Positions 46,366 to 54,465 of a stretch of 64,000 nucleotides of DNA are shown in pieces (positions within the stretch are counted from its first letter, which is position 1; each line of letters opens with the position of its first letter). The notes below the pieces were generated by a model. That model saw only the letters and a program-made list of their open reading frames with translations. It did no database searches and had not been told where the DNA came from. The DNA is taken from NCBI RefSeq assembly GCF_001632745.1, contig NZ_LQRT01000046.1, positions 496,001 to 560,000 on the forward strand. The letters run 5' to 3'. Origin of the DNA: Aquimarina aggregata. GTDB taxonomy: Bacteria > Bacteroidota > Bacteroidia > Flavobacteriales > Flavobacteriaceae. Position numbers and translations under genes: made by a program.

Positions 46366-47274
46366 TTATAACTGGGTAGACATACCCAAAAATGATCCTT
46401 TTGTTTGATCGATTATAAATCCTTCTTTTTTATTAACTTCAAAATTAGTTTCGATTTCAAACTCTACTGGAATGAAATATTTGTAAAAAACCAATACAAA
46501 ATCAAGCAGGCCTTGTTTTTGTAAAAATTTTTGAATTTCATTTTTATCATTCGGCATTATGGTAACAACTAATAATGGTTGTTGTATTCTTAATTTTTCT
46601 TGATGTAAAACAAAGTCTACTCCTAATCGGTTGTCAGAAAAAGCATTTGTTTTTATTGTTCTAGTTCTAAATGTTTTTTTAAAACGAATATTCGTTTCCA
46701 ATATTTTCTCTAGTCCTAAAAAAGTTAATTCCAAATTTCCTGAAATTTGGTGCGCATACGGAAGTAAGCGTATTAATTTAGATGCATATTTCTTTGGTAT
46801 TGACGAGTCAATTTTCCAAAAATCTAATAAAAATTTATCTTTTAAACTGGTAAAGTTTTGCTCTATAGCTTTCTCATTTTTTTCTATTTTCACTCTTTGA
46901 TGAAATAATTCATTTTCTATTGGTGAAAATAAAAGCCGTGCATCTGTTTCTTCTTTTTTTTGTTGTTTTCTAAAAGAAGGATATGAACTACTATCTGATG
47001 TAGGCGTATGAAAAACACCTTCAGGAAGAAGGTCGTATATTCCATTTCTAGCTAAATTAAACTGCAGTAAATCTTTATGCTTTTTAGGATGCACCAATTT
47101 TATATCGGTTACATCTCTTCTATATGATCTATTGAATGTGCTTTGATTTGAAATTACTATATCCTCTTCAGAAACAGAAGTTTTTTCTTCTATTTCCGAC
47201 ACTAAAACTTCTGCTTTTAAATCATAAAAAGCATTGTTTAGTTCTTCATGTATATCGTAAATTTCATTCTTCAT
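46366..47274 (-). CDS. tssG: type VI baseplate subunit TssG
   Basis: The protein has 302 residues. The segment LQFNLARNGIYDLLPEGVFHTP (about 71-92) is the recognisable TssG signature of Bacteroidota. It is followed by charged helices (FSPIENELFHQRVKIEKNEKAIEQ) and beta-rich C-terminal domains (LGVDFVLHQEKLRIQQPLLVVTI, VEFEIETNFEVNKK). TssG joins TssF to form the baseplate wedge. It is co-transcribed with tssN and probably with the intact NlpC/P60 gene 26 bases upstream. Confidence 0.85.
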   Translation of the reverse strand: MKNEIYDIHEELNNAFYDLKAEVLVSEIEEKTSVSEEDIVISNQSTFNRSYRRDVTDIKLVHPKKHKDLLQFNLARNGIYDLLPEGVFHTPTSDSSSYPSFRKQQKKEETDARLLFSPIENELFHQRVKIEKNEKAIEQNFTSLKDKFLLDFWKIDSSIPKKYASKLIRLLPYAHQISGNLELTFLGLEKILETNIRFKKTFRTRTIKTNAFSDNRLGVDFVLHQEKLRIQQPLLVVTIMPNDKNEIQKFLQKQGLLDFVLVFYKYFIPVEFEIETNFEVNKKEGFIIDQTKGSFLGMSTQL

Positions 47275-47300
47275 TTAACTTCTTTATATTTTTGAGGTAT

Positions 47301-47882
47301 TTATAAATCCACTCTTTTTCCTCCTGCTACAAAATATTTAGACCAATGTGGATCATTAATATTACTTACTTTCACTCCTGACGAGCCAACTTTTCCTTTA
47401 TAAGAAGTCGAATGCACGAACTTATTATTTTTCAAAAATATACCTACATGGCTTATTTTCACTTCATTTTTACTCTGAAAAAAAACAAAATCCCCTTCTT
47501 GTAAAAACTCTTTACCTCTAAATCTTTTAATAGCTCTAGATTCAAACTGTTTTTCTGCTGTTCGTTCTATATATTTATCAAATACTTCTGTATATAATAA
47601 CTGAGTAAAAGATGAACAATCAATACCATCACTAGTCTCTCCTCCTAACCTATACGGTGTATTAATCCATTTATCAATAAAATGATAAAGCTCTACATTT
47701 TGTAAAGAATCTGGTTTAATATTAAGTAATTTACCATATTTAATCTGCACTGGCAATAATGATTTTTCTACCTTAACATCATCATAAACGACCACAATAT
47801 CATCTACTGAAGATTTTGAACCTCCACAACTTGTAAAAATGAAAATTAACGATACGACTCCCACTAATAACCTTATACTCAT
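47301..47882 (-). CDS. NlpC/P60 (C40) lipoprotein, catalytic Cys present
   Basis: The protein has 193 residues. The lipobox is IFIFTSC (Cys19). The C-terminal two-thirds are an NlpC/P60 cell-wall peptidase with Cys89 in DGIDCSSFTQ, His145 in ISHVGIF and His157 in FVHSTS. Such enzymes cut peptide stems of peptidoglycan. Its place inside the structural gene cluster suggests local opening of the wall to let the apparatus span the envelope. Its paralogue at 48465-49052 has lost the catalytic Cys. A Bacteroidota-style gene start without Shine-Dalgarno follows a 582-base gap, so it may start a new transcript. Confidence 0.85.
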   Translation of the reverse strand: MSIRLLVGVVSLIFIFTSCGGSKSSVDDIVVVYDDVKVEKSLLPVQIKYGKLLNIKPDSLQNVELYHFIDKWINTPYRLGGETSDGIDCSSFTQLLYTEVFDKYIERTAEKQFESRAIKRFRGKEFLQEGDFVFFQSKNEVKISHVGIFLKNNKFVHSTSYKGKVGSSGVKVSNINDPHWSKYFVAGGKRVDL

Positions 47883-48464
47883 TTTTAAAAAAAATTAAAC
47901 TATTATAAAAAAACGTTTCTTGATATTTTACATTAAACTATCCAACCAATTGATAGATTTAATAAAACATTATTTCTTAATCTTTTAAGAAATTAAATAT
48001 CAAAAAAGTAATTTTAAAATTATATTTCACAAAAACACAGAAAAAAACTTAGAAAAAGCTTATCAAGCATTTATTCTAATTTTCTTTAAGCAAAACCAAT
48101 GTTTTAACACAACCTCTCATTATTACTTAAAAAGAGTTAGAATCACTAGTGTTTGCGCACGTCAATAATCTAAAATTACATGTGGGGATAGAAATGTACA
48201 AATCAAAAATACGAATTTCTATTTTATATACAATAGCCTCTTATTGAGTTATTTCAATTAACATAAAAATTAAGTTTTTTTTTAGAGTTATTAATCTACA
48301 TCCCTACAAAAGGCGAGATATTTAACTTAATTTTCACATTATCAAAAATGAAGATAATTTCTAAAAAGAAAAGACCTTAATCTTATAAGATTAAGGTCTT
48401 TTCTTTTTATGTGTTTAAAACTATGAATCTACAGAAATTTCTGTCTAATCATAGCCTGAATTTT
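47883..48464. other. intergenic region between the NlpC/P60 paralogues
   Basis: The 582 bases hold the strong terminator at 48363-48407 and otherwise AT-rich sequence. It must contain the promoter for the intact NlpC/P60 gene and the downstream tssG-tssN-tssD3 unit. No gene was seen. Confidence 0.6.
48363..48407. terminator. strong bidirectional terminator in the secretion locus
   Basis: A perfect inverted repeat (AAAAGAAAAGACCTTAATCTT with its complement) has an almost absent loop and is flanked by A and T runs. It ends the transcript tssE through the inactive NlpC/P60 gene and so divides the structural genes into two units. Confidence 0.85.
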
Positions 48465-49052
48465 TTACATATCTAATCGCTTTCCTCCTGCTACGAAACG
48501 TTTTGTCCAATAAGGTGAATCTAAATTACTTATTTTAACACCTCTTGCACCGCTTTCACCTTTATAGTATGTGGCATGAACAAAATTATTGTTTTTAAGA
48601 AATACTCCTACATGATTAATTTTTGCTTTGTTCTCGGCTTGAAAAAATATAAAATCTCCTTCCTGTAAAAATTCCTTACCTCTAAATTTCCTTATAGACC
48701 CCGATTCAAATTGTTTCTCTGCAGTACGTTCTATATATTTATCAAATACCTTGGTATACAATAGTTGTGTGAAAGATGAAGCGTCTATTCCATCTTTGGT
48801 TTCTCCTCCTGATTTGTATGGAGTATTTATCCAATCATCTATAAAAGTATAAAGCTTTACATTTTGTAAAGAATCTGGTTTAATATTTAACAACTTACCA
48901 TATTTAATTTGAACTGGTAATAATGCTATTTTTGGAACAATTGAATCATAAGTTACTACAATATCACTATCCTGAGTGGGTTTTACTCCTTTACAATTTA
49001 CTGATGTTACTATTACTAATACCAACATCAATCCTAATAAGCGTGTAATCAT
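48465..49052 (-). CDS. NlpC/P60-like lipoprotein with Cys-to-Ala change (predicted inactive)
   Basis: ATG at 49052 (MITRLLGLMLVLVIVTSVNC) is preferred because it gives a compact lipoprotein signal; an in-frame ATG at 49073 adds seven residues. The protein aligns over its whole length with the NlpC/P60 protein at 47301-47882 (LPVQIKYGKLLNIKPDSLQNV, FDKYIERTAEKQFES, FLQEGDF). The histidines of INHVGVF and FVHATYY remain. Where the paralogue has DGIDCSSF this has DGIDASSF, encoded by GCT. It cannot be a standard C40 peptidase. The rest is well conserved, so a binding or regulatory role is likely rather than decay. Confidence 0.85.
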   Translation of the reverse strand: MITRLLGLMLVLVIVTSVNCKGVKPTQDSDIVVTYDSIVPKIALLPVQIKYGKLLNIKPDSLQNVKLYTFIDDWINTPYKSGGETKDGIDASSFTQLLYTKVFDKYIERTAEKQFESGSIRKFRGKEFLQEGDFIFFQAENKAKINHVGVFLKNNNFVHATYYKGESGARGVKISNLDSPYWTKRFVAGGKRLDM

Positions 49053-49223
49053 AATATTTTGTGTGCTAAACATATACGGCTTTAGGTAATATCTAAAGCC
49101 ATTTTAATCTTTATTTTTAATTCTAAAACTTTTTAAAAATACAAATTTATACTTTATCCAAAGCAAACAAATATTATTTGATATAAAACCCTACCGAAAA
49201 GTTTATTTCAGATTCTAGTTTTT

Positions 49224-49742
49224 CTAACGGCGTCGATTTGAGGTAATTCTTAAGATTTGTAAATCTCTTTCTGTTTCCTTGAGTTTTTGTTCGGTTTTTT
49301 CTAACTGAATTTTACATTCTTCGATATTCTTTTTATCGTTTTTTCTAGAATACAACTCTTCTTTTGTTTCTTTGATTTTAAGGAATGCTTTTACAACATT
49401 TGTATACATATCATATCGATATGTTGAATCTTTTCTTGGAATTGACTCTTGCATTCTCGATAACTTACCATTTAATTGAGAACCTAAAAAAGATACATTT
49501 TGCCCAGGAATATCAAGAGAATCGAGCATGTTCTTTATAACCTTGATTTCACTTGCAAAACCTTCTTGAAATTTGACTTCTTGTTCTGCTATTTTTACTC
49601 GTTCTCTTAGTAATTCTATTTCTTTTTGTGGCACTCGATAATTAAAAAAAACAGTAACCATTATAGTCGCTGTTACTAAAACAAATAGAAGTATAAATTT
49701 TATAAAGCTAGATCGACGTTCTTTTGTGTTTTTTGGTTTCAT
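49224..49742 (-). CDS. tssO: type VI membrane protein TssO
   Basis: The protein has 172 residues: a short basic N-terminus, one membrane helix (about 14-34; FIKFILLFVLVTATIMVTVFF), a periplasmic helical region and a C-terminal coiled coil (about 125-165; KKNIEECKIQLEKTEQKLKETERDL). Size, topology and position after tssK match TssO of the Bacteroidota system. It would be part of the envelope-spanning anchor. Confidence 0.85.
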   Translation of the reverse strand: MKPKNTKERRSSFIKFILLFVLVTATIMVTVFFNYRVPQKEIELLRERVKIAEQEVKFQEGFASEIKVIKNMLDSLDIPGQNVSFLGSQLNGKLSRMQESIPRKDSTYRYDMYTNVVKAFLKIKETKEELYSRKNDKKNIEECKIQLEKTEQKLKETERDLQILRITSNRRR

Positions 49743-49780
49743 AAAAAGTATTATCTTTTTTTAAAATATGAAAGATTATT

Positions 49781-50941
49781 TTATACTGGTCCGTCAAAAA
49801 ATCGACGGCGTTTCTTTATAGGTTTTTCTATATTCTTGTCTTCTTTTACGAACACATCTGCCATATTTTTTTTACCTATATATTCCAGTTCACTTAATTT
49901 TTTAAACAAGGTATTCATAAGCATTGTAAATTCTGATGCTTTTTGAATTGATGTACTAATATCGATATGAATATATTCTAAATTAATAACTTCTTGTAAA
50001 ACATTTTCAAACTCCCCCTGATTGGTACCACACCATTCCGTAAGGTAATTTAGAAATTCTTCTTTACCAGCATTAATATGAACATCAAGACTTCCTTTTA
50101 TTATTCTTGCTAAATTCATAACTTTTAAAATCATTCCTACCGGAGGCTCATATTTATCTTTAATACGATATTCTGAAATAATTCCTTTTAAGTATACTAA
50201 AACATCATTAGACAATATCAGCGCCATTTTTGCTAAATCATTGTTTTGCTTATTCTGATAAATCTTCTGAACGATATGAGTATTATACAATTCCATTGCA
50301 TTAAAGAAAGCTCCTATCTCGGTAAAAGTATAACGTAATTCTGGATGGCTTTGTATTGATGTGCAAGGAGGAATAAAATCATCTACCAAAATCAACTGGT
50401 TATTCTCTAGGATCACTTTTCCCACAGTAATAGAATTATACCCCACTTCATTTACATTCATTGCACTTTCTGGCACGAGTGAAATATTATATTCTGATAT
50501 TACATAAGGTTTTCTTGCAGGTTCTTCATCAGGGTCTGCAAAACCAATAGCAACTCTATTATATGGATTAACTGATACTACAATATACCATAAACTGTGC
50601 TCTTGATCAATATTAAATCTATTTTGAATAATGTAACCAGATTGTTCTAAATAAGCATTTACGGCTTCATTGATTATGATTTGCCCACCTCCTAAGGTAA
50701 CGGCAAAACACTTATTTAAAACTACAACAAGTGTTTCTTGTCCGTCCATAGATACCGAGAGATTTACAGGCTGCTCGTTATTGCTCTGATCTGGTAATAG
50801 TCCAAAATTATTTTGATGAATATAATTACTATTAATCATCATAAGTTGCTGAAGCATGGAGTTCTCTAGATCTATAAAATGATCTTTATTGATTTTCATT
50901 CCATCTGCCCAATGCACTCTATATTTATGTTCAAATCCCAT
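49781..50941 (-). CDS. tssK: type VI baseplate subunit TssK
   Basis: The protein has 386 residues. The N-terminal YRVHWADGMKINKDHFIDLENSMLQQ is the typical TssK opening, followed by a beta-rich shell (about 50-200) and a helical C-terminal part that contacts the membrane complex. TssK links the baseplate to the membrane anchor. Its start overlaps the end of the PKD gene by 11 bases. Confidence 0.9.
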   Translation of the reverse strand: MGFEHKYRVHWADGMKINKDHFIDLENSMLQQLMMINSNYIHQNNFGLLPDQSNNEQPVNLSVSMDGQETLVVVLNKCFAVTLGGGQIIINEAVNAYLEQSGYIIQNRFNIDQEHSLWYIVVSVNPYNRVAIGFADPDEEPARKPYVISEYNISLVPESAMNVNEVGYNSITVGKVILENNQLILVDDFIPPCTSIQSHPELRYTFTEIGAFFNAMELYNTHIVQKIYQNKQNNDLAKMALILSNDVLVYLKGIISEYRIKDKYEPPVGMILKVMNLARIIKGSLDVHINAGKEEFLNYLTEWCGTNQGEFENVLQEVINLEYIHIDISTSIQKASEFTMLMNTLFKKLSELEYIGKKNMADVFVKEDKNIEKPIKKRRRFFDGPV

Positions 50942-51950
50942 CTTTTATCTTTTTTAGCAAACTCTTTTTTGTAATAATACTCATGTTTTGGATGCAATTA
51001 GATCCTTCATTTCTAAAAATAGTTAGTTGCAATATCTTGGTTCTTTTTCTTTGTATTTTATAACAAAACTTTAAAAAAGTTGTGCTTTCGCCGTTAACAA
51101 GTATTGGCTTATTAATTTCATCACAGAAATAATCCATAAACTCTTTTACGTCTGCTTGTTTTTTTGAGAGTAAAACTAATTTTTGTTTAAAAGCCGATTC
51201 GCTTATATATGGTGCTTTCTTTAATTTATCTTTATTTTTTTGATCTTTATCACGTTCATACTCTATAGTATCCCACATTGCTATTTCTATTTCACCTCCT
51301 CTAGTAGTCCTAATTTCTTCTTCTTCTACTTTAGCATATACTTTTATTATTTTATTGGCTATATGAGTCGTATCCTTATTTATAATTAAAGAAATTGTCC
51401 TTGGCCCAGGCTCACCCTCGTAAGTATAAGAGGCTTTTTGTGTAGTTGCATCTGCTTCTGCATTATCACCAAATCGCCACTCCCAACTGTATGCTCTTTT
51501 TGTACTATCAACTACTGTTAATAGTTGTCCAATTTCAATACTTTCAGGAATATGATCTAGATTAGGAATTTTACTGGGATCTCTTATTATTTTCTTTGCT
51601 CGTATTGTTATTTTCTTTATTGTTTCACAACTATTGTTAACCTTTAATTTAACAACATATTCTCCAGGAGTTTTATAATTATGAACTACTTCTTTTTCAT
51701 TTGAAATCAAAGTACTATCGCCTAAATCCCAATCCCATTCTTCTGCTTTTTCTGTAAGATCAGTAAATCTAATAAATTCTCCAACGCGATATTCTTTCCC
51801 TTTTATATCCATCATAACGCTTTCGCAAGGAAAATCAGCATAAAATCTATATGCCAATGCAGTAGAAGAAATTAAAAATATTATTACCAATAAGTAAATA
51901 ACATTTTTATCTATATACGTTGTCAAACTTTCATTTTTATTTGCTTCCAT
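50931..51950 (-). CDS. membrane-anchored PKD-domain protein, TssP candidate
   Basis: The protein has 339 residues. One N-terminal membrane helix (about 14-31) is followed by two PKD-like beta-sandwich domains: about 38-118 (DWDLGDSTLISNEKEVVHNYKTPGEYVVKLKV) and 130-215 (YSWEWRFGDNAEADATTQKASYTYEG). A charged C-terminal region (about 235-339) follows. Its place between tssF and tssK, overlapping tssK, makes it a component of the apparatus. TssP is the best match by size and topology, but I cannot confirm it without a profile search, so no symbol is given. Confidence 0.75.
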   Translation of the reverse strand: MEANKNESLTTYIDKNVIYLLVIIFLISSTALAYRFYADFPCESVMMDIKGKEYRVGEFIRFTDLTEKAEEWDWDLGDSTLISNEKEVVHNYKTPGEYVVKLKVNNSCETIKKITIRAKKIIRDPSKIPNLDHIPESIEIGQLLTVVDSTKRAYSWEWRFGDNAEADATTQKASYTYEGEPGPRTISLIINKDTTHIANKIIKVYAKVEEEEIRTTRGGEIEIAMWDTIEYERDKDQKNKDKLKKAPYISESAFKQKLVLLSKKQADVKEFMDYFCDEINKPILVNGESTTFLKFCYKIQRKRTKILQLTIFRNEGSNCIQNMSIITKKSLLKKIKDGI

Positions 51951-51961
51951 TTGTACTCGGA

Positions 51962-53803
51962 TTATTCGTATTCATCTTTGATAACAATCTTAAAAGGAAA
52001 AATATTAACTGCTTGTTTTTTTAAGGTAGTTAATAAATTCACATTCATATATTCCCACTCATATGGGTACAAATTTACATCTTTACTAGGTGTCATAATA
52101 ATTTCTATACATTGTATTAAACCTTTATTAAGTGAAATACTTGTAGTAAAACCTTTTTTAACCTCTACTTTTTCAATATTCTTGCCATATAATTCGTAAC
52201 ATACCGCCTTAATATCTTCTTCTGTTACTATTTTATTTTTTGTTAAAGATATTCTCCTATACGCTTGTAAACGTTCTTCCATAGTAAGATTACTACTCCC
52301 TCCAAAACTTGAAGTAACTAAATAGCTACTTTTAGACTTTAAATTTGAACCTTTATAAATATCTAGATTTTTACCCGACTTGATATGATTGGCGTCTTCT
52401 CCGTTAGTTGTCCAATAGGTTAATGAAATACTTTCATTTTTTGAAAATGGATTGAGATACACATAATTCTTGTATACTGAATCATCTGATATTTCCTCTA
52501 TTTTTTTTTCTAACAGCGCTATCGTTTGATTTAATGAATTAAGGTTGTTCTGTAAAAACTCATGATTAAAAAAGGTAAAAGCAGCACTCTCATCTTTTAA
52601 CAATTCTAAAAGATTTATAATATACTGTCGGGCTTCTCTAGAGTCTAGTTTACCAACATTAGAATTTCTAATAGAATAACTTCCTTTATATCCATTATCA
52701 TTATTCATATGCTCTAACTTGTAGCTCTCCCCGTTAGAATTTTCTATAGATTTTATTTCTAAAAAAGGATCTTCAGAAAGTACCGGAATAATATTTATGA
52801 AATTCTTTAATTGGTACGTCAAGTTATTAGACTTTCGATTAAGTACAGGAAAAGTATTAATGGAGCAAAATAATTGTTCTAAAGACTTTACTCCTAGAAC
52901 ACTTGAAAATTTTATTTTTATCCATTTTAAATCTTCTTCTATGTCTATATCATTTTGAGCTTTTTTAAGCTCATGTATTTCTGGAAAATCTGGGAAATCG
53001 CTAATTTTCTTTTGAGACTGAATTGTTACAAAATGTTTTTTATAAAATTCATTTACTTCAACACATATATTATTAGTCTTGCTAGCGGTTCCATTAAAAA
53101 TAGCATCAAGATCAATTTGATCTATCTCATTGCTATTATAATATCCATCAATAACTTCTAGTTTTTGTTCTCCCACATACCACGATGCATTGCGCAAATG
53201 ATGATAAAAAAGTTCACCATCTGTAATTCCTAAATATTCAAAATAGAACGACACATCTTTAATATCAACATTTTTATGATCAGCCTCTATTCCTAAATAT
53301 AAAGTATCGTTTTCTAGGGTTAATTTACTATCAAAAATTTGAGCAAGTTCTTTGGTCTTTTTCTCTGGAAATGAAAAGATTTTATTACTGGTAATTATAG
53401 ATTTCACTCTAGCATCAACGAGCTTGGTCTTTTGAGTCGGCGAAAAGAAAATATTCTTTTGCTTTCCTGATTTACTTTCAACTTGTCTTTCTTTATAATA
53501 TAATTGGTTCTCTGTAGAAATGATTGTCTCAGGTTCTATTGATTCGCAGTACGCTATCCCGTGTGCTGGCTTAGTCGTATATGCGGTAAGAGGAGTCATT
53601 AATTGAATGAGTCTTTCTGTAATGCGAATATGTGAATCATCAATTTCTCCTGAAAGTTTTTCTAACTCTGAAGCACAAGCTGAAAGCAGAAGAGATATTA
53701 ATGGGTCAAAAGAATCACCTATCTCATTAACAGGAACATCCCAAAGGCTAGCTGCCTTTTTCATCATACGATTCTTTATATACTCTTTTGTATTCTTACT
53801 CAT
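51962..53803 (-). CDS. tssF: type VI baseplate subunit TssF
   Basis: The protein has 613 residues. The N-terminus (IKNRMMKKAASLWDVPVNEIGDSFDPLISLLLSACASELEKLSGEIDDSHIRITERLIQLMTP) is the recognisable TssF start, and the C-terminus is a gp6-like part (RLQAYRRISLTKNKIVTEEDIKAVCYELYG). TssF pairs with TssG in the baseplate wedge. It starts four bases after tssE. Confidence 0.9.
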   Translation of the reverse strand: MSKNTKEYIKNRMMKKAASLWDVPVNEIGDSFDPLISLLLSACASELEKLSGEIDDSHIRITERLIQLMTPLTAYTTKPAHGIAYCESIEPETIISTENQLYYKERQVESKSGKQKNIFFSPTQKTKLVDARVKSIITSNKIFSFPEKKTKELAQIFDSKLTLENDTLYLGIEADHKNVDIKDVSFYFEYLGITDGELFYHHLRNASWYVGEQKLEVIDGYYNSNEIDQIDLDAIFNGTASKTNNICVEVNEFYKKHFVTIQSQKKISDFPDFPEIHELKKAQNDIDIEEDLKWIKIKFSSVLGVKSLEQLFCSINTFPVLNRKSNNLTYQLKNFINIIPVLSEDPFLEIKSIENSNGESYKLEHMNNDNGYKGSYSIRNSNVGKLDSREARQYIINLLELLKDESAAFTFFNHEFLQNNLNSLNQTIALLEKKIEEISDDSVYKNYVYLNPFSKNESISLTYWTTNGEDANHIKSGKNLDIYKGSNLKSKSSYLVTSSFGGSSNLTMEERLQAYRRISLTKNKIVTEEDIKAVCYELYGKNIEKVEVKKGFTTSISLNKGLIQCIEIIMTPSKDVNLYPYEWEYMNVNLLTTLKKQAVNIFPFKIVIKDEYE

Positions 53804-53807
53804 GTTT

Positions 53808-54245
53808 TTAATAGGATAATGGGGCTATATAAAAGTATTCATTATAATTAAAGTCTTCATTAGTTTTTCGCACAACCCCCTTAATCAATACATATACTCG
53901 TTTTTTAATTCGACTCTTTTTCTGTTTATTATGAATTTCTTCTTGTTCTATATCAACCTGTATCTCAATTCCCATAAGTCTTTTTTCATATTGTTTTATA
54001 GACTTTACTAGAGAGTCAGAGATAATCACCCTTAGTTTATTATCAGAAGCAATATTATTAAAATCGACATTCCAAATAGCACATCCAAAAAAAGAGTCAA
54101 AACTACATTCACCAAATCGTGTTGTCATTATAAGATGAATATAATTAGCAATAGAATCTTGAATACTACAAGTATCAATAGGCTTATTTTTAATAAGAGA
54201 AATTGAATTTAATGGAAGAGTATAATATTTATATTGCATTTTCAT
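53808..54245 (-). CDS. tssE: type VI baseplate subunit TssE (gp25-like)
   Basis: The protein has 145 residues. The gp25 signature is visible: IHLIMTTRFGECSFDSFFGCAIWNVDFNNI, with the gp25-type Arg in TTRFGE and the following hydrophobic strands, then RLMGIEIQVDIEQEEI and a C-terminal strand. It starts sheath assembly at the baseplate. It is the first gene of the minus-strand structural unit, with about 220 bases of non-coding DNA upstream. Confidence 0.88.
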   Translation of the reverse strand: MKMQYKYYTLPLNSISLIKNKPIDTCSIQDSIANYIHLIMTTRFGECSFDSFFGCAIWNVDFNNIASDNKLRVIISDSLVKSIKQYEKRLMGIEIQVDIEQEEIHNKQKKSRIKKRVYVLIKGVVRKTNEDFNYNEYFYIAPLSY

Positions 54246-54465
54246 TTAGATATAACAAATACATTATCAAAAAGATATTATTTGCCGATAATATAAAACA
54301 CTAATTATTTAAGAAAAGCAATATAAAACTATTTTCTAAAATCAACTAAATCAAAACTTACAATCAATGAAATTTAATTTAATTTTATAGTTTTTGTGCT
54401 ATTATCTAAAATAGTAATGTATAAAGTTCTTGACCTTCTTTTATGAAAACATAGATCAATGCTAT

